A stretch of DNA of 64,000 bases from Acinetobacter sp. MB5. Its GTDB lineage: Bacteria > Pseudomonadota > Gammaproteobacteria > Pseudomonadales > Moraxellaceae. The position numbers and the translations under genes were made by a program. Below the pieces are notes generated by a model, which was given only the letters and a program-made list of their open reading frames with translations, did not search any database and had not been told where the DNA came from. The DNA lies in contig NZ_POVU01000006.1 of the NCBI RefSeq assembly GCF_003261585.1, positions 152,424 to 216,423 of the forward strand. Reading direction: 5' to 3'. Positions 8,616 to 17,284 of the stretch are shown piece by piece; positions within the stretch are counted from its first letter, which is position 1; each line of letters starts with the position of its first letter.

Positions 8616-9995
8616 TTGTGGATTACTGAGCATACGATTTTGAGTAACGAGTCATCGAAATTACAGCGTGGCTTAAAGAACAGACATATCCAACTGATTG
8701 CAATGGGTGGTGCAATTGGTACGGGTCTGTTTCTAGGCTCCGCACAAGTCATCCAATCTGCTGGGCCATCAATTATTTTAGGCTATGCAATTGGTGGTTT
8801 AATTGCTTTTTTAATTATGCGTCAACTGGGGGAAATGATTGTTCATGAACCAACAACAGGTTCGTTCAGTCACTTTGCGTATAAGTATTGGGGAAATTTT
8901 CCAGGCTTCTTAACAGGCTGGAATTACTGGATTTTATATATTCTGGTAGCAATGTCCGAACTGACCGCTGTTGCTAAATATATTAACTATTGGTGGCCAT
9001 TTATCCCTGCGTGGGTGTCAGTATTGTTCTTCTTTATTGTCATTACCCTTGTGAACTTGGGTAATGTCAAATTCTATGGAGAATCTGAATTCTGGCTGGC
9101 GATCATTAAAGTCACGGCTGTGATTGCCATGATTATTTTCGGCATCGTGCTATTGGTAACGGCTGATCCAAGCTCAGGTTCAACCATTACTAACCTTTGG
9201 ACACATGGCGGTTTCTTCCCGAAAGGTTTTGATGGCTTATTTTACATGCTGGCCTTCATTATGTTTGCCTTCGGCGGGATTGAACTGATCGGGATGGCAG
9301 CAGCCGAAGCTGAACAGCCAGAGAAAACCATTCCGAAAGCCATTAATCAGGTGGTTTTCCGTGTTCTGATTTTCTATGTCGGTTCACTGACGATTTTATT
9401 ATCGCTTGTGCCTTGGGATAAACTGGAACTTGGTGGTTTAGATAAAAGCCCATTCGTGATGATTTTCAGCCAGTTAGGTATTGGCTGGGCAGCAAGTATT
9501 TTAAACTTCATTATCTTAACGGCTGCACTTTCTGTGTATAACAGTGGTATGTATGCCAATAGCCGTATGTTGTTTGGTCTAGCTGAACAAGGTAATGCGC
9601 CAAAAGTGTTCCTGAAAGTCAATAAAAGCGGCACACCAATTCCTGCGGTGTTGTTCTCTGCATTGTTGATTTTCGCGTGTGTATTGCTGAACTACTTTGT
9701 TCCTGAAGATGCTTTAGGACACTTGATGTATATCGTGGTCGGTGCTTTGGTACTGAACTGGGCAATGATTGCCTTGACTCACTTGAACTTCAAAAAAGTG
9801 GTTATTGCTGAAGGGATTAAAACCAAATATCCATCATTCTTATACCCAATCACGAACTACATCGTTTTAGGGTTTATTGCTGTTGTACTCTACATTATGT
9901 GGATGCAAGGCTTTAAAGAGTCGGTGATTATGATTCCAATCTGGATCGTGCTCATGTTTGTACTCTATAAAATGCTTGCAGCGAAAAAATCTTGA
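8616..9995 (+). CDS. aroP: AroP-like aromatic amino acid permease (APC superfamily)
   Basis: 459 residues, about twelve membrane segments, importing amino acids with protons. The N-terminus LQRGLKNRHIQLIAMGGAIG and the following GTGLFLGSA, LIMRQLGEM and SFSHFAYKYWG stretches closely follow E. coli AroP/PheP, so aromatic substrates (Phe, Tyr, Trp) are likely; the exact specificity is inferred. There is no ATG at the N-terminus: TTG at 8616 or TTG at 8640 (giving MSNESSKLQRG) are candidates. The second is the better fit to family length and has a GAG stretch about nine bases upstream. Confidence 0.85.
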   Translation: MWITEHTILSNESSKLQRGLKNRHIQLIAMGGAIGTGLFLGSAQVIQSAGPSIILGYAIGGLIAFLIMRQLGEMIVHEPTTGSFSHFAYKYWGNFPGFLTGWNYWILYILVAMSELTAVAKYINYWWPFIPAWVSVLFFFIVITLVNLGNVKFYGESEFWLAIIKVTAVIAMIIFGIVLLVTADPSSGSTITNLWTHGGFFPKGFDGLFYMLAFIMFAFGGIELIGMAAAEAEQPEKTIPKAINQVVFRVLIFYVGSLTILLSLVPWDKLELGGLDKSPFVMIFSQLGIGWAASILNFIILTAALSVYNSGMYANSRMLFGLAEQGNAPKVFLKVNKSGTPIPAVLFSALLIFACVLLNYFVPEDALGHLMYIVVGALVLNWAMIALTHLNFKKVVIAEGIKTKYPSFLYPITNYIVLGFIAVVLYIMWMQGFKESVIMIPIWIVLMFVLYKMLAAKKS

Positions 9996-10001
9996 TGAGA
10001 A

Positions 10002-10042
10002 TGGGTTTATTCACGATTTGAGAAAATGAATAAACCCAATTT
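10002..10042 (+). terminator. Terminator-like hairpin after the AroP-like gene
   Basis: Perfect 12-bp inverted repeat TGGGTTTATTCA / TGAATAAACCCA with a 13-nt loop, followed by ATTTTC. The T-run is short. Confidence 0.6.
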
Positions 10043-10120
10043 TCTGAGTATTTTTAAAAAGTTATTGTCATACAATAACTTTTTTTTTATTTAAGTTTAC
10101 GGTAGAGTAATGCCTGAGTT

Positions 10121-10196
10121 GCGGTCTTAGCTTAACTGGATAGAGCAGTTGCCTCCTAAGCGACCGACGTGGGTTCGAGTCCCGCAGACCGCACCA
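10121..10196 (+). tRNA. tRNA-Arg(CCT), CCA end encoded
   Basis: All four arms fold: acceptor GCGGTCT / AGACCGC, D-arm with GCTTAACTGGATAGAGC, anticodon stem GTTGC/GCGAC around loop CTCCTAA (anticodon CCT at 10155-10157), and T-arm GTGGG-TTCGAGT-CCCGC. The 3' CCA is encoded at 10194-10196. It reads AGG codons. No inverted or direct attachment repeat was seen near its 3' end. Confidence 0.95.
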
Positions 10197-10275
10197 TTTC
10201 CAACATATCTTGAGCTATGCTTTAGCTCAGTATTACTTAAAAATAATACATATCATCAATCTACTGCATCCTCTC

Positions 10276-10863
10276 CTATTTAATCGGAATCATTAAATGC
10301 TCGTAAGGTGTTCCAAACCACATCACATATGGAACCGAAGTATCGGGTTGTTTATGTTTAGGATACATATCGTAAAAGCTTTGAGATGCACCAACAATCA
10401 TGATATGTGGGCCCGTTTTAATCCAGTGATTGCCAGCCGTTGGTTTAGTTGCATAAGGATCAATATTACTCGCATCTGTTCCACCTGCGAGCATATACAT
10501 CAACCCCATTTTTCCTTTTGGAGGAGTCTTGTGCATCATCCATGCATTAGCCCACTCCAATGAAGCTGGATCCATACACATCGGGTCTGGCCCAGGTGTT
10601 GTTGGGTTATCTGGCATACAGGTAAAATTATTGTGTCCTTTACGCAAAGTCTGCATATGACCCTGAGCATCTATAAAAACGATAGTTGCCATTGCACTGA
10701 CTTTTTTAGGTGCTGCACTCATCGCACTCGCAATCATATGTTTTTTCTGCATTGAAGCTTTCCAACTCGACATATGTTTACTATGCATTGCTTCATCTGC
10801 ATAAGTCACTGATGTTGCCAGCATTACACTAGCCGCAACAATCAATACTTTGGAAAAATTCAT
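10276..10863 (-). CDS. Exported Met-rich protein of unknown function
   Basis: 195 residues from the ATG at 10863, chosen because an AGGAGCG ribosome binding site lies just upstream and because a clean signal peptide begins there (MNFSKVLIVAASVMLATSVTYA). Longer in-frame starts upstream lack this. The mature part is about 11% Met (19 of about 172) and begins with a cluster of Met, His and Lys (AMHSKHMSSWKASMQKKHM). Two Cys lie in CM pairs flanking a Pro-rich loop (FTCMPDN and PMCMDP). I do not recognise the family. A periplasmic metal-binding role is a guess from composition only. Confidence 0.75.
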   Translation of the reverse strand: MNFSKVLIVAASVMLATSVTYADEAMHSKHMSSWKASMQKKHMIASAMSAAPKKVSAMATIVFIDAQGHMQTLRKGHNNFTCMPDNPTTPGPDPMCMDPASLEWANAWMMHKTPPKGKMGLMYMLAGGTDASNIDPYATKPTAGNHWIKTGPHIMIVGASQSFYDMYPKHKQPDTSVPYVMWFGTPYEHLMIPIK

Positions 10864-11357
10864 CACACGCTCCTTGTATTGTGAATAGAACCATTTCATC
10901 AATAGCGTTAAATTGACAAAACATTCGCTATGCAACAACTCTAAATTCCATAGATAAGTAGCCACATAAGCATGTTTTAAAAGGCGAACTCTATTTGTTT
11001 TATTAATGTCTAAAAAGAAAATATAGATTCGCCAGATCCTGATTATTTTTTATTCATTTTTATTTTTTCGTCAACTCAATGGACGATAAACCGAAAGATC
11101 TATAACAAATAAAATTATTAATACACAGTAACTTACAAACCAAAATAAGCTATATGCTTTAAAAGTTAAGTGATATATAACTTGATATTTTCGCGATGCA
11201 AAAAAGAATGATCTAAAGAATTTCAGTGTGCTTAACGGCCTTAAAATAAACTTTTCATTGCGATGTAAACACGTTAACTTTCTTTTAAATCATCCTTAAG
11301 AATTGAATCAATCACGTGACTTTATGAGTCGTATTTAGATCCAATTAGATATAAATC
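10864..11357. other. Gene-free stretch upstream of the Met-rich protein
   Basis: About 490 AT-rich bases. It holds the promoter region of the leftward Met-rich gene and the downstream side of the EamA gene. I found no ORF with a ribosome binding site, no strong hairpin and no repeat. Confidence 0.5.
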
Positions 11358-12266
11358 CTAAATGCTTGGATCCTCACAAGCCACTTTCACTTTCTTTTTA
11401 CGAGTCCACTTCATTTCACTTAAAATTACGCCGAACACCACACACAATCCACCAAGTAATGCCATAACACCCAAACGTTCCCCAGCTAAACGCCCAAATA
11501 TACCAGCCCACACAGGTTCCCCCGCATAAATAATTGCAGCTTGAGCAGAATCCACTGAACGTTGTGCCCAGTTCATGGTGAGTTGAATCGCAGCACTTGC
11601 CAAGCCCATACCAATAGCCGTAAGGCATAATGTCCAACTAAAAGCAGGAATATGCGTTTCTCCGATCACAGGCATACTGATAAAGGCACATAATGATGCA
11701 ATTGCAAGCTGAATCACGGTGACACGCTGTGCATTGACCTTCCCTGCAAAATGCCCAATCCAAATAATTTCCATGGCAATCGCGATTGCACCAAATAAAG
11801 TGACGATTTGACCTGAATTTAACTGAATGGATGAAAAGCCATTCCCTGTTAAAAGCATCAAGCCCACAAACGCTAAAGCCGCTGCACACCACATCATAGG
11901 TTTTGGATATTTCTTAAAAATCAGCAATTGTAAAATCGGGACCATCGGCACATACAATGCAGTTAAAAATGCCGACTCACTACTGGGAATCGTTTTTAAA
12001 CCAATCGTTTGAGACCCATAGCCAATCGCGATCATTAAACCAATACCAACTCCTGCGACCATATCCTGTCGAGTCATTCCTTTGAGCAACTTCCAAGACA
12101 ATAGCAACATGATGCTTGCGGCTGCAGCAAAACGACAGCCAACGAAGAACATCGGTGAGCTTGCAGTCAATGCATGTTGTACCACTAAAAAAGTCCCGCC
12201 CCACACGATGGTGATGACAATCAAGGACAATTGAGGCGCATAACGCTGTATGAATGATTTTGACAT
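11358..12266 (-). CDS. EamA/DMT-superfamily transporter
   Basis: 302 residues with ten hydrophobic segments in two EamA repeats (first around 10-145, second around 155-290), an inner-membrane exporter type commonly used for amino acids or metabolites. The motif IVWGGTFLVVQHAL near the N-terminus is typical. The start at 12266 (MSKSFIQRY) is preferred: ATGs at 12302 and 12299 lie in or just after the predicted -10 box and upstream of the predicted transcription start. Divergent from the XRE-cupin regulator and flanked by its probable operators, so expression is likely repressed by that regulator. Substrate unknown. Confidence 0.82.
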   Translation of the reverse strand: MSKSFIQRYAPQLSLIVITIVWGGTFLVVQHALTASSPMFFVGCRFAAAASIMLLLSWKLLKGMTRQDMVAGVGIGLMIAIGYGSQTIGLKTIPSSESAFLTALYVPMVPILQLLIFKKYPKPMMWCAAALAFVGLMLLTGNGFSSIQLNSGQIVTLFGAIAIAMEIIWIGHFAGKVNAQRVTVIQLAIASLCAFISMPVIGETHIPAFSWTLCLTAIGMGLASAAIQLTMNWAQRSVDSAQAAIIYAGEPVWAGIFGRLAGERLGVMALLGGLCVVFGVILSEMKWTRKKKVKVACEDPSI

Positions 12267-12280
12267 GACAGGATCTAAAG

Positions 12281-12298
12281 TGTGCAATATATTGCACA
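12281..12298. promoter_or_regulatory. Operator 1 of the EamA/XRE-cupin intergenic region
   Basis: Perfect 18-bp palindrome TGTGCAATATATTGCACA. It begins at the end of the leftward -10 hexamer and covers the expected transcription start of the EamA gene, a repressor position. Confidence 0.75.
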
Positions 12299-12326
12299 TC
12301 ATATAAGCATTTTATCTTTTGTGCAA
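12298..12326 (-). promoter_or_regulatory. Predicted sigma-70 promoter of the EamA gene
   Basis: On the minus strand TTGCAC (12326-12321), a 17-base spacer, then TATGAT (12303-12298). The -35 lies inside operator 2 and the transcription start would lie inside operator 1. Confidence 0.65.
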
Positions 12327-12337
12327 TATATTGCACA
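12320..12337. promoter_or_regulatory. Operator 2 of the EamA/XRE-cupin intergenic region
   Basis: Second identical copy of TGTGCAATATATTGCACA, 39 bp from the first. It overlaps the leftward -35 and lies just before an extended -10 (TGCTACACT, ending 12350) that points to the regulator gene, so it could control both directions. Confidence 0.75.
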
Positions 12338-12385
12338 GCTGTGCTACACTGCGATTTTTCGCAGACAGCTCAACGGTAAAATGAC

Positions 12386-12934
12386 ATGACACAACAGGGA
12401 ATTTTGGAATATGTCAGTGACAACCTGAAACGCTTACGCGAACAGCATCAATTAAGTCAGCAACAATTAGCTGACCTTGCTAGTGTCAGTCGACGTACCA
12501 TTGCAGGTTTAGAATCTGGGGAAATGAACATTAGCCTGACCAAACTGGCTGCAATTGCCAGTGTCTTAGATGTTTCTTTTGCAGAATTGGTCAGTTCACC
12601 AGCGGCAAAAAATCCACATATTCATCAAGTCAAAACATGGCAAAGTGCCAATGGAAAAAGTTTTGCAGAACTCAACTGCTCCGCGCCCGCGCAGCAGCAA
12701 GTTGAACTTTGGACATGGTCTTTAGCAAGTGGTGAAGTCTATGAAGCCGAAGCCGACCCACAAGGCTGGAGTGAATTGTTATATGTAGTACACGGCACGC
12801 TAACACTTACTTTAGACAAAGTACAACACCAACTCGGTGCAGGTTCATCCTTTGTTTATGCCAGTTCAGTTCCCTATCGCTATGCCAATTTAGGAACTGA
12901 ACCGTTGCTCTTTACGCGTACTGTGGCTTATTGA
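12386..12934 (+). CDS. XRE-family regulator with C-terminal cupin sensor domain
   Basis: 182 residues. Residues 10-68 form an XRE helix-turn-helix ([30 protein letters not shown] is the core region, read in two parts). Residues about 100-180 form a small cupin barrel ([38 protein letters not shown]). Such HTH-cupin proteins bind a small ligand in the barrel and repress or activate a neighbouring gene. The gene is divergent from the EamA exporter across two identical palindromes, the natural arrangement for an autoregulated repressor of an exporter. Ligand unknown. Its 3' end overlaps the convergent SotB-like gene by 7 bases. Confidence 0.88.
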   Translation: MTQQGILEYVSDNLKRLREQHQLSQQQLADLASVSRRTIAGLESGEMNISLTKLAAIASVLDVSFAELVSSPAAKNPHIHQVKTWQSANGKSFAELNCSAPAQQQVELWTWSLASGEVYEAEADPQGWSELLYVVHGTLTLTLDKVQHQLGAGSSFVYASSVPYRYANLGTEPLLFTRTVAY

Positions 12935-14121
12935 TTTGAAGGTGCTGACATAAAATCAGGACGCTTCACCATCAAAAAGCAGAGAATACAACCGAGCAAG
13001 CCTAGACAGCCGCCCACCATGCCAATTGATTGCAAGCCATAATGCAGACTAATGATACTACCGAGTAATGCTCCACCACCAATTCCGACATTATAGAGTC
13101 CTGAAAATAGCGACATGGCAACATCCGTGGCATCGGATGCCAGTTGCAATACACGTGATTGTAAAGACAAGCCAAAACTCATAATGGCAATGCCCCACAA
13201 CACGGTTAAGCCCATTAAACTCATGACATGAGATGCAAAGGGTAAAAGCAGCAACATGGAAATGCTGATGCCTAAACTGGATGCCATCACAAAAGTTCGT
13301 GGTAGTTTTCGACTAAAACGGCTAAATAAAATCGAGGCCAAAATACCCGAACCACCATAAATCAATAAAATTGCTGTGGTCTGAGTCGATTGAAAATGCG
13401 CGATATGCAATGTAAAGGGTTCAATATAGCTATAAGCCGTAAATTGTGCCGTAATCACCACAATCGTTGCCAAATACAGAAGCACCAATGCAGGACGTTT
13501 CATGAGCACAGGTAAGCTACTAAATGAACCCGAATTTTGACTCGGTAATTTTGGCAGTGTTGTCGCCAGCACCAACATGGTAAATAGCGCCAAAGCTGCA
13601 ATCAGTGCAAAAGTATTGCGCCAACCAAATAACTCACCCACCACGCGCCCAAAAGGAATTCCTAGCACCAATGCCAACACGGTTCCTGTAGACAGTAAAC
13701 CCAATGCCTGAACGCCCTTCCCGACAGGTGCAACCCGAACAGCAAGAGAAGCCGTAATTGACCAGAAAATGGCATGCGCAAAAGCAATCCCAATTCGACT
13801 AATCAATAAAATCACAAAATTATGAGCCACACTGGAAAGCAGATGACTCATCATAAACAACAAAAAAATCGATAATAATAAAGCTTTACGCTCCATATTA
13901 CGGGTAATCAGCATCATGGGAAGTGACGCTAAAGCCACAACCCATGCATAAATGGTGAGCATAATGCCGACTTCTGCAGCCCGCATATTGAAACTTTGTG
14001 CAATGTCACTCAAGAGAGCAACTGGCACAAATTCAGTGGTATTAAAAATAAAAGCGGCCAAAGCGAGTGCAATAACACTAATCCAGCTTCCTTGCTGCGC
14101 TGGCTGTGTAGATATAGACAT
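12928..14121 (-). CDS. SotB-like MFS efflux transporter
   Basis: 397 residues with twelve hydrophobic segments. The N-terminal [20 protein letters not shown] and the Gly-rich conserved turn after the second segment match the SotB/AraJ sugar-efflux branch of the major facilitator family. Real substrate unknown. The ATG at 14121 ([11 protein letters not shown]) is preferred; the longer frame would use a TTG at 14148. Convergent with, and overlapping, the XRE-cupin regulator by 7 bases. Confidence 0.82.
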   Translation of the reverse strand: MSISTQPAQQGSWISVIALALAAFIFNTTEFVPVALLSDIAQSFNMRAAEVGIMLTIYAWVVALASLPMMLITRNMERKALLLSIFLLFMMSHLLSSVAHNFVILLISRIGIAFAHAIFWSITASLAVRVAPVGKGVQALGLLSTGTVLALVLGIPFGRVVGELFGWRNTFALIAALALFTMLVLATTLPKLPSQNSGSFSSLPVLMKRPALVLLYLATIVVITAQFTAYSYIEPFTLHIAHFQSTQTTAILLIYGGSGILASILFSRFSRKLPRTFVMASSLGISISMLLLLPFASHVMSLMGLTVLWGIAIMSFGLSLQSRVLQLASDATDVAMSLFSGLYNVGIGGGALLGSIISLHYGLQSIGMVGGCLGLLGCILCFLMVKRPDFMSAPSNQ

Positions 14122-14612
14122 AAAATTCGCTAAAAAATTAAGGGCCAAGTTTGCTGTTTAATTATAGCGTTAAGTCAAAAATACAGTATGCTTTTTACAT
14201 AAAAAAGTTGATTAATTCACTTGGTTTTTAGTTCTAGTTTTCTTTTAACTCCGAATGCTTTTCATTGAGCAAAAATTGAATCAATCTACTTGATTTTTCC
14301 ATCTTAGAAAACACATAAACTCATGACTTATCTTAAAAAAAATAACTCAGCCTATTTTTTATCAGCATCCGAATTTTAAAAAATGATAAAGAAAACACGC
14401 TGTTTTTTTATTGCTGATCCAATATCGAGAAGCATTAAGAATTTAGGTATCATAGCAACAGCTTTCTCAATTTAAGATGATATTAATTAAACCGATTTTA
14501 CTTATAAGTATTTACCTTTTATTTATCATCGCATTTTGTGCTTTACTTAAATTCATTTTGACTTTATCTCTGTCTTATTGATGAGCCTCCAAGCCAACAG
14601 CCAGGAATAACC
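14122..14612. other. AT-rich gap upstream of cysH with two possible small ORFs
   Basis: About 490 bases. Two short rightward ORFs are visible: ATG at 14383 (30 codons, no clear ribosome binding site) and ATG at 14477 to TGA at 14581 (34 codons, almost wholly hydrophobic, MILIKPILLISIYLLFIIAF at its start). Neither is recognised. The cysH promoter must also lie here. Confidence 0.4.
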
Positions 14613-15350
14613 ATGACCGACACCATTCCATCTATTGATCTGATTGATGCACTTGCTGCTGAATACACAGACAAATCGCCAAGTGAAATTCTTGAGCTTG
14701 CTTTAAACCAACAAGGTGAAGTTGCCATTTCTTTTTCAGGTGCAGAAGATGTGGTGCTGATTGACATGGCCTATCGCCTGCGTAAGCCATTTCGTGTGTT
14801 TAGCCTCGACACTGGACGCCTACACCCAGAAACTTACCAGTTCCTCGAAGCTGTTCGTAAATTTTATAAAATTGATATTGAAATTTGCTTCCCTGAAGCT
14901 GAAGCGGTACAAAAACTGGTCACAGAAAAAGGCATGTTCAGTTTCTATCAAGATGACCACAAAGAATGTTGTGGCATTCGCAAGGTTCAGCCACTTCGCA
15001 AAAAACTCGCAACGCTTGATGGCTGGATCACAGGTCAACGCAAAGACCAAAGCCCAGGTACACGAAATGAAATCCCTGTAATTCAAGCCGATGCTGGTTT
15101 CTCAGGCCCAGGTAAGCAACTGATTAAGTACAATCCGCTTGCGAACTGGTCAAGTGCCGATGTCTGGAACTATATCCGCATGATGGAAATTCCATACAAC
15201 TCACTGCATGAACGTGGCTTTACCTCGATTGGTTGTGAACCATGTACTCGCCCAGTTCTTCCAAATCAACATGAACGTGAAGGTCGCTGGTGGTGGGAAG
15301 AAGCCACCCACAAAGAATGTGGCTTACATGCAGGCAATTTAAAACCATAA
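14613..15350 (+). CDS. cysH: Adenylyl-sulfate (APS) reductase, iron-sulfur type
   Basis: 245-residue cytoplasmic enzyme of assimilatory sulfate reduction that reduces activated sulfate to sulfite with thioredoxin. The nucleotide-binding loop [11 protein letters not shown] (40-50) replaces the usual SGGKD. The [4Fe-4S] ligands are Cys119-Cys120 (ECCGIRK) and Cys208/Cys211 (GCEPC), and the catalytic Cys236 lies in KECGLH. The cluster Cys set marks the APS-reducing type (EC 1.8.4.10) over the cluster-free PAPS reductase. Monocistronic with its own terminator; upstream AGGAA ribosome binding site. Confidence 0.92.
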   Translation: MTDTIPSIDLIDALAAEYTDKSPSEILELALNQQGEVAISFSGAEDVVLIDMAYRLRKPFRVFSLDTGRLHPETYQFLEAVRKFYKIDIEICFPEAEAVQKLVTEKGMFSFYQDDHKECCGIRKVQPLRKKLATLDGWITGQRKDQSPGTRNEIPVIQADAGFSGPGKQLIKYNPLANWSSADVWNYIRMMEIPYNSLHERGFTSIGCEPCTRPVLPNQHEREGRWWWEEATHKECGLHAGNLKP

Positions 15351-15373
15351 TTTGTCGTAGATCCTTACATATC

Positions 15374-15397
15374 ACCACTGCTTTGCAGTGGTTTTTT
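15374..15397 (+). terminator. Rho-independent terminator after cysH
   Basis: Stem ACCACTGC / GCAGTGGT with TTT loop, followed by a run of six T. Confidence 0.9.
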
Positions 15398-15531
15398 ATC
15401 TATACTGAAAGTTCGAGCGTATAAACTGATTTTTCAGCATGTATCGTTTTACTTATAACAAAAGTCAGCAAAAATAGAATGGCAATCAGTCATATACTGA
15501 TAGAGATGCATAGGCAGTGAGGCACAACGTA

Positions 15532-16929
15532 ATGCGACCATTACACCCAATCGACTTTATTTTTTTATCTTTAGAAAAAAGACAGCAGCCTATGCATGTG
15601 GGAGGACTGTTTTTATTCCAGATTCCGAAGAATTCACCTTCGACCTTTATTCAAGATTTGGTTGCAGATATTCGCAATTCAAAATGTAAACCTGTTCCAC
15701 CATTTAACAACAAGGTCAATGGTCTGTTCTGGGATGAAGATGAAGATTTTGATCTAGATCATCATTTCCGACATATCGCCCTGCCACACCCTGGGCGTAT
15801 CCGTGAGTTACTGGTCTATATTTCACAAGAACATGGCACTTTAATTGATCGTGCCAAGCCGCTTTGGACTTGTACCATTATTGAAGGGATTGAAGGCAAT
15901 CGCTTTGCCATGTACTTCAAAATCCATCATGCCATGGTGGATGGTGTAGCCAGTATGCGTCTGATGGAAAAATCTTTCGCCAAAGATCCGAATATCCATA
16001 GCATTGTTCCACCATGGTGTATTGAAAAACGTCGGTCACAGTCAGATAAAAAGAATCCGATTCGCCAACTCAACTCGAAATTCACCCATTTCAAGCAAAA
16101 AATGAGCATTGTGCCTGGTGTTTACCATGAACTGGCTCAGGCAGTACATGATCGTCGTCATGACCCTGACTATGTTTCAAGTTTTCAAGCCCCTGCCTGT
16201 ATTCTAAACCAACGGGTTAGTGCTTCACGCCGCTTTGCAGCTCAATCCTTTAACCTTGACCGATTCCGTCGCATTGCAAAAGCGCTGCAAATTACACTCA
16301 ATGATGTTATTTTATCGGTTTGTTCAGGCGCACTTCGGGAATACTTGCTCAGTTTAAATAGCTTGCCTGAAAAACCGTTAATTGCGATGGTGCCAACATC
16401 AATCCGTTCTGATGACTCTGATACCAGCAATCGCATCACGATGATACTTGCCAATCTTGCAACGCATATCAGTGATCCAGTTGAACGTGCCAAAATCATT
16501 TCTCGCAGCGTCAGCAATTCAAAAAATCGTTTTAAGCGCATGAACCAAGAGCAAATCCTAGGTTATAGCGCTTTTGTCTATGCAGCAGCAGGCTTAAATA
16601 TCATTTCTGGACTCATGCCAAAGCATCAGGCGTTTAACTTGGTGATTTCCAACGTTCCTGGCCCACGTGAGCCTTTATACTGGAATGGTGCGAAACTCGA
16701 AGCTCTTTACCCTGCTTCGGTAGTCTTTGATGGTCAGGCACTCAACATTACCTTAACCAGTTATTTAAATAAACTTGAAGTGGGAATTGTGGCATGTCGT
16801 AATACTTTACCGAAAGTGCAAAGTTTACTGGTGTTGCTTGAACAAGAGATTCAAAATTACGAGCGTTGCCTAGAATTAGAACCATCTCAAAACAGTCATC
16901 ATAAAACACATTTAAAACAGGTCGGTTAA
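15532..16929 (+). CDS. atfA: Wax ester synthase / diacylglycerol acyltransferase (WS/DGAT)
   Basis: 465-residue acyltransferase that joins acyl-CoA to a fatty alcohol or diacylglycerol, making the wax esters and triacylglycerols that Acinetobacter stores. The catalytic motif HHAMVDG is at 132-138, preceded by MYFKI. The C-terminal landmarks NVPGPREPLYWNGAKL and LNITLTSYL are present. The protein reads as a close orthologue of A. baylyi AtfA over its whole length. The start at ATG 15532 (MRPLHPIDF) is preferred over a GTG at 15517 because GAGG lies about 14 bases upstream and family members begin here. A strong terminator follows. Confidence 0.95.
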   Translation: MRPLHPIDFIFLSLEKRQQPMHVGGLFLFQIPKNSPSTFIQDLVADIRNSKCKPVPPFNNKVNGLFWDEDEDFDLDHHFRHIALPHPGRIRELLVYISQEHGTLIDRAKPLWTCTIIEGIEGNRFAMYFKIHHAMVDGVASMRLMEKSFAKDPNIHSIVPPWCIEKRRSQSDKKNPIRQLNSKFTHFKQKMSIVPGVYHELAQAVHDRRHDPDYVSSFQAPACILNQRVSASRRFAAQSFNLDRFRRIAKALQITLNDVILSVCSGALREYLLSLNSLPEKPLIAMVPTSIRSDDSDTSNRITMILANLATHISDPVERAKIISRSVSNSKNRFKRMNQEQILGYSAFVYAAAGLNIISGLMPKHQAFNLVISNVPGPREPLYWNGAKLEALYPASVVFDGQALNITLTSYLNKLEVGIVACRNTLPKVQSLLVLLEQEIQNYERCLELEPSQNSHHKTHLKQVG

Positions 16930-16950
16930 AGAGAACCAATCAGACAAAAT

Positions 16951-16975
16951 AAAAGGGCGTCTCAATCGCCCTTTT
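16951..16975. terminator. Bidirectional terminator between atfA and the PA1571-like gene
   Basis: 9-bp perfect stem AAAAGGGCG / CGCCCTTTT with a 7-nt loop, flanked by A-rich and T-rich sides, between convergent genes. Confidence 0.9.
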
Positions 16976-16978
16976 ATT

Positions 16979-17158
16979 TTAGCTTTTTACTGTACGGCAT
17001 TGCTCAAGCAATTTAATACAAATATCTTGTACCATTGAAGTGGTGATTTGCACTTCTTTACCGTGCTCGTCCACCATATAACAATCATTTTTAACAGGAT
17101 GCTGTTCTGGATTTGGTTGGGTATGATTTGTCAAATTAATGTCTTCTCTCATATGCAT
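16979..17158 (-). CDS. Small PA1571-like protein
   Basis: 59 residues from ATG 17158, chosen over TTG 17164 because GGGGAG lies six bases upstream. The core YMVDEHGKEVQITTSMVQDICIKLL resembles the short Pseudomonas PA1571 family, whose function is unknown. Soluble, with a probable C-terminal helix. Its own short transcription unit, ended by the shared terminator. Confidence 0.65.
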   Translation of the reverse strand: MHMREDINLTNHTQPNPEQHPVKNDCYMVDEHGKEVQITTSMVQDICIKLLEQCRTVKS

Positions 17159-17284
17159 TTTCAACTCCCCATCTGGCTCAGACTAAAAGGTCTTTGACTA
17201 CTGGCTTAGGTATAGTATTGAGAAATGCATAATGAAAGTAAACAGTGAGTTGTAACAAGGCTTATGCGAAATTCTGTTACAAAA

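Noticed and set aside
10121..10196. tRNA-Arg as a possible integration site of a mobile island
   Set aside because: No integrase gene and no direct repeat of the tRNA 3' end found in the following sequence.
12267..12302. Upstream ATGs (12302, 12299) as start of the EamA gene
   Set aside because: They lie in or just after the predicted -10 box, upstream of the predicted transcription start; the ATG at 12266 is downstream of it.
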